64,000 nucleotides of DNA from Acidobacteriota bacterium (GTDB lineage: Bacteria > Acidobacteriota > Terriglobia > Acidiferrales > UBA7541), in assembly GCA_013286465.1 (NCBI GenBank), contig JABDFR010000003.1, positions 35,450 to 99,449 of the forward strand. The letters run 5' to 3'. The notes beneath the pieces are model-generated. The model did no database searches. It worked only from the letters and a program-made list of their open reading frames with translations, and was not told where the DNA came from. Positions 19,001 through 27,352 of the stretch are shown here, piece by piece; positions within the stretch are counted from its first letter, which is position 1, and the number at the start of each line of letters is the position of its first letter. The position numbers and the translations under genes were made by a program.

Positions 19001-19890
19001 GCTCCAAACTGATTCCGATTCAGCGCTTGCCGGCCGATTCCGTCCTTGTTATTGAAAAAACTGTTCGCCGCGAAAATCGTATTGCGATTGTATTCGTGAA
19101 CCGAGCCGTGCCAATCATTTGTACCGCTCTTGGTGACCAGAGCGATCTGGCCTCCCTCGCTCCGTCCAAAGTCCGCATTTCCACTTCCCGAAACGATGTT
19201 CACTTCCTGCACCGTATCGATCGGGATCGACCCGACCGCCGAAAATGCTTGGCCGATAGTCTCGTCGTTCACGTCCATGCCGTCGAGGGTAATGTTGCCT
19301 TGGTCGGCGCGCGAGCCCGTCACCGACCCAAGCTGGCTGTCATTTTCCGGCCCGTTATCGTCGGCGCTGATCACGCCAGGAGCCAGCGTCAAAAGCGCGG
19401 CGGCGTTGGTTCGAAACAGGCTCGGTAGATCTTGAACTTTCTGGGTGTCGATTTCGCTGCTGATCGTCGCGTCGGTGGTATTCAGCGCTTGGCCCGCGCC
19501 TCCTGAGACCTCGACGGTAGTCTTGACGTCACCGACATCTAGAACACCATCCTGCGTCGCGATCTGCGTCGCCGCCAGCGCCACATTCCCGATCACCAAT
19601 GTCCGGAAGTTTGCCTTCGAAAAGGTCAGCGTGTACCCGGATGCGGGAGGGACTTGGCGAAAGTCGTAGCCTCCCACGTCGTTCGTCTTCGTCTCCGCGG
19701 AGAATCCCTTCTCCGCGTTCGTAAGCTTAACGTCCGCGTCGGGCACCGCGCCGCCGCTCGGGTCTCGCACCACGCCGGTAACGCCGGAGAAGGATTGCGC
19801 GTTTGCCGGTCCGCCGCTCAGAATGCCGAGCGCCAATAAAACGGTGAAAAATATACCGAAAGCTCGGACGCAACACTTGGAATGTCTCAT
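16039..19890 (-). CDS. Oar-like TonB-dependent outer-membrane receptor 3 (1283 aa)
   Basis: Signal peptide (about residues 1-32, ending PANAQ), regulatory-like domain (GVVRDPSGGAVPDADVKLTN), plug region containing ITLDGMDVNDETIG and DFGRSEGGQIALVTKSGTND, then a long barrel ending in aromatic-Asp-Phe (SLRYDF). It is more divergent from receptors 1 and 2 than they are from each other, and about 140 residues longer. The ATG at 19890 is preferred to the upstream in-frame ATG at 19944 because the signal peptide starts there and GGGGG lies upstream. The sequence TCGATCGGGGGCGTT before the start resembles the start-proximal part of the leaders of receptors 1 and 2. Substrate unknown. Confidence 0.9.
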   Translation of the reverse strand: MRHSKCCVRAFGIFFTVLLALGILSGGPANAQSFSGVTGVVRDPSGGAVPDADVKLTNAEKGFSAETKTNDVGGYDFRQVPPASGYTLTFSKANFRTLVIGNVALAATQIATQDGVLDVGDVKTTVEVSGGAGQALNTTDATISSEIDTQKVQDLPSLFRTNAAALLTLAPGVISADDNGPENDSQLGSVTGSRADQGNITLDGMDVNDETIGQAFSAVGSIPIDTVQEVNIVSGSGNADFGRSEGGQIALVTKSGTNDWHGSVHEYNRNTIFAANSFFNNKDGIGRQALNRNQFGASLGGPIKKDKLFFFFNYEALREGFADRVEQIVPLDSFRAGEMSYINSNAGCTGNSRQNSTPNCITTLTPTQVRAMDPANVGVDTTLLSFINSRYPHANDLTVGDGVNTGGFLFTPPVHFKEGYYTGRIDFNINTRNKLFARMQYNSINDDQQSEQFPGDPDPVASFYGHDRTWVIGETWNPTNDLVNNISVGVSRQVADFPVNFRPTAPNEFSFGPLTAPFNDVRGQARNVAVPEIRDDLTYAKGKHTLQFGTDVKPIHIHSFLQNDINFVTVGTAGFLFNLNDALRPSDINNSVAADEAWDNSFLTLLGTYSQTSSFFNYDKSGTPEPQGTGRPRYFVYNEYEFYGQDSWHIRSDLTMTFGLRWQVHSVPYEANGFESVPSVNINQLFDARLSAAAQGVEGNNAAPLVSYNLGGKANNAPGYANTDWHDFGPRLGIAYSPSVRQGFLGKVLGDRKTSIRAGAGIVYDRVLSTLSFELDQSTFLFDSNPTLNLGIAGDPVDSVAGNPRFTGLNSIPASIISPPPAVTPRPFTPNVDSAGDPIGLAGGGFPRFFQFDKNIKTPYAYTISFGVQRELPDGWTFEANYFGRLGRKLIAVGDAGQVLDFKDAASGQGLKAAYAGLETQILAGTPLTGLSAQPWFENQLTNQLAALGFPAGSCPSVAASFLSKTVSNCTGLAAATINAFGPFLQNGDLSSSYLSLAEFGIVPPNSGMLPQTGSAGYIGNYSDSSYNSLLISVKKRFTHNFTSDFYYTYSHSIDNQSIITNDFVLYSFNGQGLICDLTNLRTCRADSTFDARHLISWNYDYYLPVGHKQRFLGDSPGWVNAIVGGWATSGILTFRTGLPMNTHTGAFPINFTQDAPAVFNGDFADTSRDIHTDPTTGSIQFFKDQTTALSAFSFPFGGDTGTRNPLHGPDFFNLDIAVFKNFVMPWSDRQKLQFRWEAFNVFNNVMFAQPGSLTLADPSEFGVINATANSARQMQFSLRYDF

Positions 19891-20466
19891 CGAACGCCCC
19901 CGATCGAAGAGTCTATGGATGGCAACAGCGCTACGACTTGGCAACTCGTCAGCGACGAAACTACGTCAGTTAACTGTCGTTAAAGGCTCGCAATCCCTCG
20001 TCCAATCGCGCGGCGTCAGGGCGTCGAAATTAACCCATTTAACTGCTACTACTTACAGGCGTAACGGAACCCTCGCCACTCGTGATAATGAATTCCCTAC
20101 CATTATGCAAAGTGGAAAATATGGTTCGACGTAGCTGCCTATGATTCGAGGCTCAATCCACGCACCTGGGCTCGGATTGGTTGGAAATGTTCGGGAGGAC
20201 ACTCCTCTGGAACATAAAGCTTGAAAGTGCAACTACATTGAATTATATACTAAAAACAGGAAAGCTATGCGGTGCGGGACTTTAGTCGGCCTAGGCAGGG
20301 CGAGCGAATAACAGTAAGGTTCAGAATCAAGGCCACTTAGCTGAGCTGTTCGCCATCGGCCAAACTGGAACTTAAACTGCATTCGACACACGGGGCGTGT
20401 CTTGACTTTTCGGTCCGATCAATCCGTCAATTTGCTGAAAAAACTGTCAGGGGGAGAGGTGTGTTG
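19891..20466. other. Divergent intergenic region between receptors 3 and 4
   Basis: A 576-base region without a supported gene between divergent receptor starts, so it should carry both promoters. TTGACT at 20402-20407 is a possible -35 for receptor 4 with only a weak -10 downstream. A short stretch near 20114-20124 (AATATGGTTCG) resembles half of the distal element of receptors 1 and 2, but this is weak. Confidence 0.4.
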
Positions 20467-23400
20467 ATGAATACGAGCAAGATTCTGCGTTTCGCGCTCG
20501 TGTTCGTGGCGTTTCTGCTGCCGAGCGCGGCTTTCGCGCAAACCAGCAACGGAACGGTCGCGGGCACGGTTACGGATCAAAGCGGCGCGGTAGTTCCGAA
20601 AGTCGATGTTAGAGCTGAAAGCTTAGTGCTGAACGTAGTCCGCGAGACAACCACTGATTCCGCGGGCACGTTTCGTATCGAGTCGCTCACTCCCGGAACG
20701 TATAGCATCTCATTCAGTTCGGCGGGTTTCGATACTTACCAAGTGAACGACGTTGGAGTCGCGGCGTCGCTTACTATCACTATTAATGCCAAGCTGAACG
20801 TCAGCCAGGTGAAACACACGGTCATCGTCGAAGCGAAGGCTGGCGAGCAGATTGATACGCAGTCGGGCCAGATGGCGACCAATTTGGACACCACCGAAGT
20901 TTTGAACTTGCCCCAAAACTCCTTGAATCCCGCCGAGCTCGCGTTGACGCTCCCAGGCGTGCAGGACGCAAACGGCTATGGGTTTAGCAATGGCGTCGAT
21001 TTCTCGGTGAATGGTACGCGTCCTCGCGGGAACAACTTCCTGATCGACGGCCAGGACGACAATGACTACTCGATTTCGGGCCAGGCATTTCAGCCCAGCA
21101 ATATCGGGGCGGTCCAGGAAGTCACAGTTCTGACGAACGCCTACGCAGCCGAATATGGCCGCGGCGGCGGCTCCGTGACGAATTACATTTACAATTCCGG
21201 CTCGAACCAATTTCACGGTAAGGCGTGGGAAATCGCGCATTCATCGGATACCGACTCGACAGACGCCGCAGTTGCATTCGGCGGAGGAACCAAGCCGGTC
21301 TCCATCGAGAATATTTTCGGCTTCGCGTTCGGTGGCCCAGTCATTCACGACAAACTATTCGTGTTCGGCACCGGCCAGTGGGACCGCTTGCGGTCGAGCG
21401 CCAACGGCTCCACGCTAACGATTCCGACGGCCTCTGGTATCTCGACATTGCAGTCGCTTCTGCCCTCCCTCTCGACCAGCGGAGCGGCGAACTTGAACTA
21501 TCTGCTCAGTTCGTTTGGGACCCTGGTTGGCAGCTGCCCTTCTGCAAACGCAAATTGCGCGGGAATGCCGATCAATCTTGGCCCCTCGCTTCCGTCCGTA
21601 CCGATCGGCTTCGTGCAACGGAGTGGCGTCAGTGAACAGTCCAATGATCGCCAGTGGGACGTACGCCTGGACTACCACGTGTCGAGCAGCGACACGCTAT
21701 ATGGCAGCTACTTGCGAGATGACAGTGCTCTGACACCTGACTTCTTCAACAATCCGGGCGCTTATCCGGGCTTTGACACTTTGCAAGGCGGCCCGTCGCA
21801 GCTGTTCCGCTCCGGTTGGACGCGGACGATCGGTGCCAACATCGTGAACGAGATGCGGTTCTCGTACACCAACATCGGATTTACCTTTGGCCCGACTCCG
21901 CAAACTGCTGCGAACCCGCTTGCCGCTTTGCCCGCGGTTTCGTTTGGAGCTGACGTTCCCTTCAACACCCTAGGTTTGGGGACCGGCTTTCCGCAGGGCC
22001 GCGCCCATAAGACCTGGCAGATTCAGGAAGCGCTCAGTTACACCGTTGGACGTCACACAATCAAGGGCGGAATCGACATGACCTTCCTTTCGGTCGTGGA
22101 TAGCATCCCGTTCAATTCTCGCGGTACCCTGCTTTACAACCCTGGCGGCGGATTCAGCTCACTCGGCAACTTTCTCGATGACTTTTCCGGGACCTCGGGA
22201 TCAGCCAGCCTGCAGTTCGGCAATCCGGTTATCAAGCCGAACGTCACGATGTACATGCCCTATATTCAGGACACGTGGCGCATGAAGGACAACTTGACCA
22301 TTACCTTCGGCCTGCGCTACGAGTACTGGGGAGTTGTCGAGAACTCAGTGGAATTCCCTGCCGTCAACGCGGCGCTGGGCAATCCTCTTAGCGGCGCGGT
22401 CACCTTTCCGGGATCGTTCGCGTTTGAGGAAAAACCCGACCGGAATAACTTTGGGCCGCGCTTCGGCTTTGCCTATTCGCCGCACTTCGCTCCTTGGATA
22501 TTCGGTCACGATAAGACCGTCATCCGTGGCGGCTACGGCGTATTCTACGATGGTCTGTTCACAAACATCTTGGACAACACCGCGTCGACAGCGCCTAACG
22601 CTTTCGGCGGTGAAATCGTAGCAACGACGGGAACGAGCGGCGCGCGCGGGTTGGCTAATCTATCGACCCTGTTCAATGCCATCGCTCCGGTCAACAGCCC
22701 CCTCAACGCGATCGACACCGTCAACAACAACCTGCGCAACCCCGTCACCCAACAGTGGAACCTCAACATCCAGCGCGAACTGCCTGGAAAATTCGTCCTA
22801 ACGACCGCTTACGTCGGAACGCGTGGATCGCACTTGTTCGTGAACCAGGACTTCAACCCGGTCGATCCGGAGCAGACTTCCGGCAACGGTCGAGTTAATC
22901 CTGGGCTTGGCGACGTGCTTTCGAGGACCAATGGTGCGGATTCGTGGTATCACTCCGGACAAGTCGAACTGGAGCGCCGTTTCCACACGAGTCTCACTCT
23001 TCGGGCGTCATACACCTATTCCAAGTACTTGGATGACGGTTCGGAAGTATTCACGACGACGGGCGGAAGTTCGGTTGCTGAGATCGCCACCAATCAACAT
23101 TTTGACTGGGGTCCCTCGGCATATGACCGGCGCCAGCGATTCGTAGCTGCGTACGTGTGGGATATGCCCTACGTCCACGGAAACACATTCGCGAAGGCTG
23201 CGACGAAAGGCTTTACTCTTTCGGGGATCATTACCACGCAATCCGGGTCGCCAGGAACGATTTACGACGGCCTTGACGCGAATGGTGACGGGCGCGCCAA
23301 CGATCGACCGATCGTCGGCAATCTAGCTGTGCCGCTCACAAACAACGGAATCGACGGCACATGGCTTGGATTGAACAACTCTCCTGGAACGTATTACAGC

Positions 23401-23778
23401 ATTTCCAACTGCACTTTCCTAAACGGAACGCAGTTCCCGTGCATCCCGCAAAGCGCGAACTCGTTCCACTTCCTCATCCCCGCGCCCGGGACTCCGTTTG
23501 GGAATGTTGGACGCAATTCGTACTTTGGACCGGGGCAATTCTTCTGGAACACCAGCGTTCAGAAGAAGTTCGATTTGCCGTTCGGCAAGCTCGAACAACA
23601 AGCGCTCACCTTCCGGTGCGAAGCGTTCAATGTGTTGAATCATCCGACTCTCACGACGCCGTCTGCGGGCCAGGGTCTGCCGTCGACCTTGAACCTGCTA
23701 GATCCGCTCTTTGCGGATAATGCGGCAACGATAAGCGGAGCCCGGACGATCAAATTCTGGCTGGTGTATAGCTTCTAG
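20467..23778 (+). CDS. Oar-like TonB-dependent outer-membrane receptor 4 (1103 aa)
   Basis: Same architecture as the three minus-strand receptors: signal peptide (1 to about 25, ending AAFA-Q), regulatory-like domain (GTVAGTVTDQSGAVVPKVDV), plug region with FLIDGQDDNDYSISG and EYGRGGGSVTNYIYNSGSN, and a barrel ending LVYSF with terminal Phe. The GTG at 20461 and ATG at 20467 are both in frame; the ATG is favoured because the purine-rich GGGGGAGAGG ends 7 bases before it and is too close to the GTG. It is on the opposite strand from the others and ends in the shared bidirectional terminator at 23805-23840. Substrate unknown. Confidence 0.9.
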   Translation: MNTSKILRFALVFVAFLLPSAAFAQTSNGTVAGTVTDQSGAVVPKVDVRAESLVLNVVRETTTDSAGTFRIESLTPGTYSISFSSAGFDTYQVNDVGVAASLTITINAKLNVSQVKHTVIVEAKAGEQIDTQSGQMATNLDTTEVLNLPQNSLNPAELALTLPGVQDANGYGFSNGVDFSVNGTRPRGNNFLIDGQDDNDYSISGQAFQPSNIGAVQEVTVLTNAYAAEYGRGGGSVTNYIYNSGSNQFHGKAWEIAHSSDTDSTDAAVAFGGGTKPVSIENIFGFAFGGPVIHDKLFVFGTGQWDRLRSSANGSTLTIPTASGISTLQSLLPSLSTSGAANLNYLLSSFGTLVGSCPSANANCAGMPINLGPSLPSVPIGFVQRSGVSEQSNDRQWDVRLDYHVSSSDTLYGSYLRDDSALTPDFFNNPGAYPGFDTLQGGPSQLFRSGWTRTIGANIVNEMRFSYTNIGFTFGPTPQTAANPLAALPAVSFGADVPFNTLGLGTGFPQGRAHKTWQIQEALSYTVGRHTIKGGIDMTFLSVVDSIPFNSRGTLLYNPGGGFSSLGNFLDDFSGTSGSASLQFGNPVIKPNVTMYMPYIQDTWRMKDNLTITFGLRYEYWGVVENSVEFPAVNAALGNPLSGAVTFPGSFAFEEKPDRNNFGPRFGFAYSPHFAPWIFGHDKTVIRGGYGVFYDGLFTNILDNTASTAPNAFGGEIVATTGTSGARGLANLSTLFNAIAPVNSPLNAIDTVNNNLRNPVTQQWNLNIQRELPGKFVLTTAYVGTRGSHLFVNQDFNPVDPEQTSGNGRVNPGLGDVLSRTNGADSWYHSGQVELERRFHTSLTLRASYTYSKYLDDGSEVFTTTGGSSVAEIATNQHFDWGPSAYDRRQRFVAAYVWDMPYVHGNTFAKAATKGFTLSGIITTQSGSPGTIYDGLDANGDGRANDRPIVGNLAVPLTNNGIDGTWLGLNNSPGTYYSISNCTFLNGTQFPCIPQSANSFHFLIPAPGTPFGNVGRNSYFGPGQFFWNTSVQKKFDLPFGKLEQQALTFRCEAFNVLNHPTLTTPSAGQGLPSTLNLLDPLFADNAATISGARTIKFWLVYSF

Positions 23779-23804
23779 AACAGCCGGACAACCCAGAAAT
23801 ACAA

Positions 23805-23840
23805 AAAGCGCCCCGGAACCTTTCGGTTCCGGGGCGCTTT
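23805..23840. terminator. Bidirectional intrinsic terminator
   Basis: A perfect 16-base stem AAAGCGCCCCGGAACC / GGTTCCGGGGCGCTTT with a TTTC loop, T-rich on both strands. It sits between convergent genes: receptor 4 (plus, ends 23778) and the response regulator (minus, ends 23912). Confidence 0.92.
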
Positions 23841-23911
23841 GACTTTCATGGGACCTTCGGACGAAGATCCCGGTATTGCGATTCAGTTGTGGGCTGCCTT
23901 ATCGGTATGAG

Positions 23912-24802
23912 CTACGCGGAGACCACCTTGTGGCGGACGGCGTACCTCACCAGGTCACTGAAGGCTCCAATTTGCAGCTTGTGCATGATGTTGTTGCGGT
24001 GCGACTCGACAGTGCGGGTGCTGATGCCTACCTGAGAGGCGACCTCCTTATTGCTAAGGCCCTCGCAGAGCATCTTGACGATTTCCTGTTCGCGTTGCGT
24101 GAGGCGCTCGATGGGGATTTCACCTTGGGCATCGCGCGGCGCGCCGGGCGCGCAAGAACGCGGGCCAAGGTAAAACATGTCCTTAATGCGTGGCGTGAAG
24201 AACGGCCGATCGTCGCGCACGGCTCGGACGGCTTCGAGCAAGTCTTCGTCGGCATCCGATTTCAGCACGTAGGCGCGCGCGCCGGCCCGCAAGCATTCGC
24301 GAGCGACCTCTTCCGCGAAATGCATGGTGAGCACAACTACCTTCACGTCTGGCGATTCGCGGCGGAGCTTTCGGGTTACGTCAAGACCGTTGTACTCCGG
24401 CATAGAGATATCCAGGACCACGATCTCGGGTTTGAGTTCGTCGACTAGCCGTAGTGTTTCGGCGCCGTCGGCAGCCTCGCCGACCACTCGGAACCCGTTG
24501 TCGGCGGCCAGCAAGGCGCTCAGGCCGCGACGCACTACTGGATGGTCGTCTGCAAGCAGCACCTTCACTGGACGTGTTCCTGTTCGCTTTGAAGCACCGT
24601 TGTGTGGCAATGGATTACGCTTGGGCACAATGGCGCCAGATGGCCGCGCGCGGGATCCGAGCCCGTCCAATTCGCTCTTCGGCGGATCGTCCCACGATGT
24701 CTCGACCGGGCGTCGGGCGGGCGTCGAGGCGGTCGCGAGAGCATCTGCGAAAGAGCGTTGCTCTTTTACGCGCGGTGGACGTTTGCTATTTGTTCCGATC
24801 AT
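23912..24802 (-). CDS. NarL/FixJ-type response regulator (296 aa)
   Basis: A receiver domain (about residues 80-195: KVLLADDHPVVRRGL, phosphoacceptor Asp in EIVVLDISMPEYNG, Lys in AYVLKSD) and a C-terminal LuxR/GerE helix-turn-helix (about 232-290: LTQREQEIVKMLCEGLSNKE, then TVESHRNNIMHKL). It should bind DNA when phosphorylated. An unusual basic, low-complexity N-terminal extension of about 75 residues precedes the receiver. The ATG at 24802 has AGGGAGGT upstream and is better than the frame start at 24847. It lies downstream of the sensor kinase at 24888-26777, same strand, 85 bases apart, so the two form a two-component pair. Confidence 0.93.
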   Translation of the reverse strand: MIGTNSKRPPRVKEQRSFADALATASTPARRPVETSWDDPPKSELDGLGSRARPSGAIVPKRNPLPHNGASKRTGTRPVKVLLADDHPVVRRGLSALLAADNGFRVVGEAADGAETLRLVDELKPEIVVLDISMPEYNGLDVTRKLRRESPDVKVVVLTMHFAEEVARECLRAGARAYVLKSDADEDLLEAVRAVRDDRPFFTPRIKDMFYLGPRSCAPGAPRDAQGEIPIERLTQREQEIVKMLCEGLSNKEVASQVGISTRTVESHRNNIMHKLQIGAFSDLVRYAVRHKVVSA

Positions 24803-24887
24803 GACTGACCTCCCTGTACTTCCATAACCTCGGTTGCGATCGCTCAACTGCTAGTTGCTGGAGCTCAACAATTGGCTGCCGAGCGCT

Positions 24888-26777
24888 CTAAGCGGTCGCC
24901 GCGGCACTCAGTACGTCCGCAGCCACTGGCAAGACTACTCGTACCGTAGTGCCGTGACCGGGCTGCGATGAAATATGCAGCTTCCCGCCGAGATGTTCGG
25001 CGCGCTCGTGCATTCCGACAATCCCGACCCCCAATGCTCCACTTTCCATGGCAACAAGCCGCTCGGGCGAAATTCCTCGTCCCCAGTCCTGAATTTCAAC
25101 CGTTACTTGCCGATCTTCGCGGCGCAAACGAATTTCCGCTCTTGGGCTGGCTGAATGGCGGTGAATATTCGTTAGCGACTCCGTTATCACGCGGAAAATC
25201 ATGGTCTCGTGTTCCCGCGACAGACGGCCAAAATGTTCGGCCACGTCGAGAGCGACCGGAATTCCGCCGCGCTCGCTGAAGCCCTTGACGTACCAGCGCA
25301 CCGCGGCGGCGAGGCCCGCCTCATCGAGCATGGGGGGATGCAGGACATAGCAAAGAGTGCGGATCTCCTGCATGGCGCCTTCGACTAGATCCAGCGAGTC
25401 TAGTAAGTTGTTGCGCGTATCGTCGTTCACGGATTCACTACGCGCGGCCGCTCGCAGATTAAGCTTAACAGCGAGCAAACTTTGCGCGGTAGCTTCGTGA
25501 AGAAACTGCGCAGTGCGACGGTGCTCTTCGTCTTGAATAGTTAGAAGGCGAATCGATAGTTGGTGCAAAGTTTCCTCGGTATTTTTGCGAGTGGTGATAT
25601 CGCGCGAGAGCACGCAGAGGGAGTGGGGATGGCCGTCGACGGAAGGGATGGGAGTGATGTTTGACCGGAACCAGCGCAGACCGGCTCGCACCTTGAGTGG
25701 GTATTGAAGAGTTTCGGAGATTCCGGTTTGCAGCACTCTCTTGAGCATCGGGCGCCAAGTGCTGTGGAATTCCGCGCAGAGAAGCTGTTCCGACGACGTA
25801 CCGATGATCTCTTCGCGAGGTCGAACCAAGAGCTCGTCATTGCGGGTCCATAGTTTCAGGACGACTCCGTCCGCATCGAGTTCTGCGACGACTTCGTCGA
25901 TCGAGCCAAGCAACGCGTCCATGCGAGCTTCATCCTCGCGGAGCGTGTGTTCAGCCTGAAACTGATCTGTAACATCCTGGATCAAGCCCACAATTCCTGC
26001 CGGCTTCCCTTCCGGGGTTTTTACTATGGTTCCGCTGCACCGGATGACCCGGCCGTCGCCGTCGGGCCGGATTACGCGCAGAGGTAATTCAAACGGGAGA
26101 TGGTCCGCGAGAAACCTGGCACGACACGCGTCGAGCAATTCGCGATCGTCCGGATGGATCAGGCCGCGAAATATCTCGTACGAAGCGGTGGTATCGGAAT
26201 CCAAGCCAAAAATTTCGTAGAGTTGATGCGACCAGACGTCGTGCCCGGTCAGAAAATTGGATTCCCAGGTGCCCACGCGAGCCAGATCCAAGACTTCGCG
26301 GAGCCTCGATTCCAAGCGTGGCATGAGCGACTTCGGATTGGTATTCGAAGTCTCCGTGGAGATAACGCCGACGGCGAAGCGGCCGTCGCGGGACCGGGCA
26401 GCCGGAAAACAAGAAGCCTGCCAGTAGCGAATCACGCCAGGCGAGCTGGGGAGTTCTCCAGCGATCTCGAAGTTGAGGCGGGCGCGGCCGGTTTTGGCAA
26501 CGCGCTTCAGGATTTGGTCGAGGGATGAGGCGATCGACGGGACGAGCTGGCTGGGGGTCTTGCCCAATATCTGCCGAAGTGAAAAACCGCAAGACTCCGC
26601 CAGACTTTCGCTAACCATTAATATCTTTAAATCGGGGTCGAGCAGAACAAGGGCGGCCGGAGCGCGAACGAAGAAGGACGCCAGATCAATTCGATCGAGC
26701 CATTTGGCTCGCTCGCGCTTGCGCGAAGGGCTGCCCCGGTTCACAGAAGCCTTAATCGGTACCGTGTGCCTAATCAC
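24888..26777 (-). CDS. PAS-domain sensor histidine kinase, HisKA_3 type (629 aa)
   Basis: No membrane segment is seen, so it is probably a cytoplasmic sensor. At least three PAS-like domains fill residues 20-400 (starting FFVRAPAALVLLDPDLKILM; then LARVGTWESNFLTGHDVWSH; then LLGSIDEVVAELDADGVVLK). The kinase core follows: dimerisation/phosphoacceptor region with His in RRTAQFLHEATAQSLLAVKL, an N-box near ITESLTNIHRHS and the G1/G2 region with DWGRGIS and GVGIVGMHERAEHLGG. The GTG at 26777 is chosen because the promoter at 26863-26891 would start transcription near 26856, downstream of the TTG at 26861. It pairs with the LuxR-type regulator downstream. Signal unknown. Confidence 0.9.
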   Translation of the reverse strand: MIRHTVPIKASVNRGSPSRKRERAKWLDRIDLASFFVRAPAALVLLDPDLKILMVSESLAESCGFSLRQILGKTPSQLVPSIASSLDQILKRVAKTGRARLNFEIAGELPSSPGVIRYWQASCFPAARSRDGRFAVGVISTETSNTNPKSLMPRLESRLREVLDLARVGTWESNFLTGHDVWSHQLYEIFGLDSDTTASYEIFRGLIHPDDRELLDACRARFLADHLPFELPLRVIRPDGDGRVIRCSGTIVKTPEGKPAGIVGLIQDVTDQFQAEHTLREDEARMDALLGSIDEVVAELDADGVVLKLWTRNDELLVRPREEIIGTSSEQLLCAEFHSTWRPMLKRVLQTGISETLQYPLKVRAGLRWFRSNITPIPSVDGHPHSLCVLSRDITTRKNTEETLHQLSIRLLTIQDEEHRRTAQFLHEATAQSLLAVKLNLRAAARSESVNDDTRNNLLDSLDLVEGAMQEIRTLCYVLHPPMLDEAGLAAAVRWYVKGFSERGGIPVALDVAEHFGRLSREHETMIFRVITESLTNIHRHSASPRAEIRLRREDRQVTVEIQDWGRGISPERLVAMESGALGVGIVGMHERAEHLGGKLHISSQPGHGTTVRVVLPVAADVLSAAATA

Positions 26778-26862
26778 GGATGTTCGCCTTTTACCACTGT
26801 GCCGACGGCGCTCCGAAGAGGTGAACTGCCTATCGCCCGGAGACACCCGCTCGAATAGCAAA

Positions 26863-26941
26863 ACAGTAATCGCGTATAATTACTCTGTCAAGTACCCTAA
26901 GTACTCTCCAGAGTATGTGCCGAGAAGGCTAACAAAGGGTA
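26863..26941 (-). promoter_or_regulatory. Sensor-kinase promoter with repeated TACYCT motifs
   Basis: On the minus strand TTGACA (26891-26886), a 17-base spacer and TACTGT (26868-26863) make a promoter for the two-component operon. Over and upstream of its -35 are five copies of TACYCT or its complement: 26881-26886, 26893-26898, 26902-26907, inverted at 26910-26915 (forming the palindrome TACTCT-CC-AGAGTA with the previous one) and inverted at 26936-26941. The cluster looks like an operator array, plausibly for the NarL-type regulator of this operon. Confidence 0.6.
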
Positions 26942-27352
26942 CTGTACGAGACGCGAAACTACGTAGGCGGACCACGAAGGTTCTTACGTATTTCTTTAGG
27001 CTTACTAAGTATTAATCGGACTTGCTTCGCACTTGACCTCCTTTTATGCTCTGCATCCAAAAGAGGGGGCAAGAAACTGTATCTCAAGTTCGCCCGGCGT
27101 TCCGCCTCCCAAGCTCGGAATCCGGCGACGATCGCTCGGCCCTTGTAGGCGCCTTCACCCGAGGGTCCCACGGAGCACGCAACATCTCTAAGCCAACCGT
27201 AGGCCGACAGGGGCCAGCGATCGACTAGATGTCAGAGTCTGAAGTAAGTGCACACGAATCGAAGGCGGCGCGGATTCGCCGTGCTTAAGTGAGAACCGGC
27301 GCAGGAGCGCAAACGCCGGACGACCATAGCTAGTAACACCGCAGGAAGTTGC
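26942..27352. other. Intergenic region upstream of the kinase operon
   Basis: No gene is supported. The only long frame, on the minus strand to 27171, has no ribosome site and no coding-like composition. The segment 27239-27352 trails the zinc-ribbon gene and may hold its transcript end, but no clear terminator is visible. Confidence 0.4.

Noticed and set aside
27239..27352. Riboswitch-like segment upstream of the kinase operon and downstream of the zinc-ribbon gene
   Set aside because: No conserved riboswitch core was recognised and it lies at the 3-prime side of the nearest minus-strand gene.
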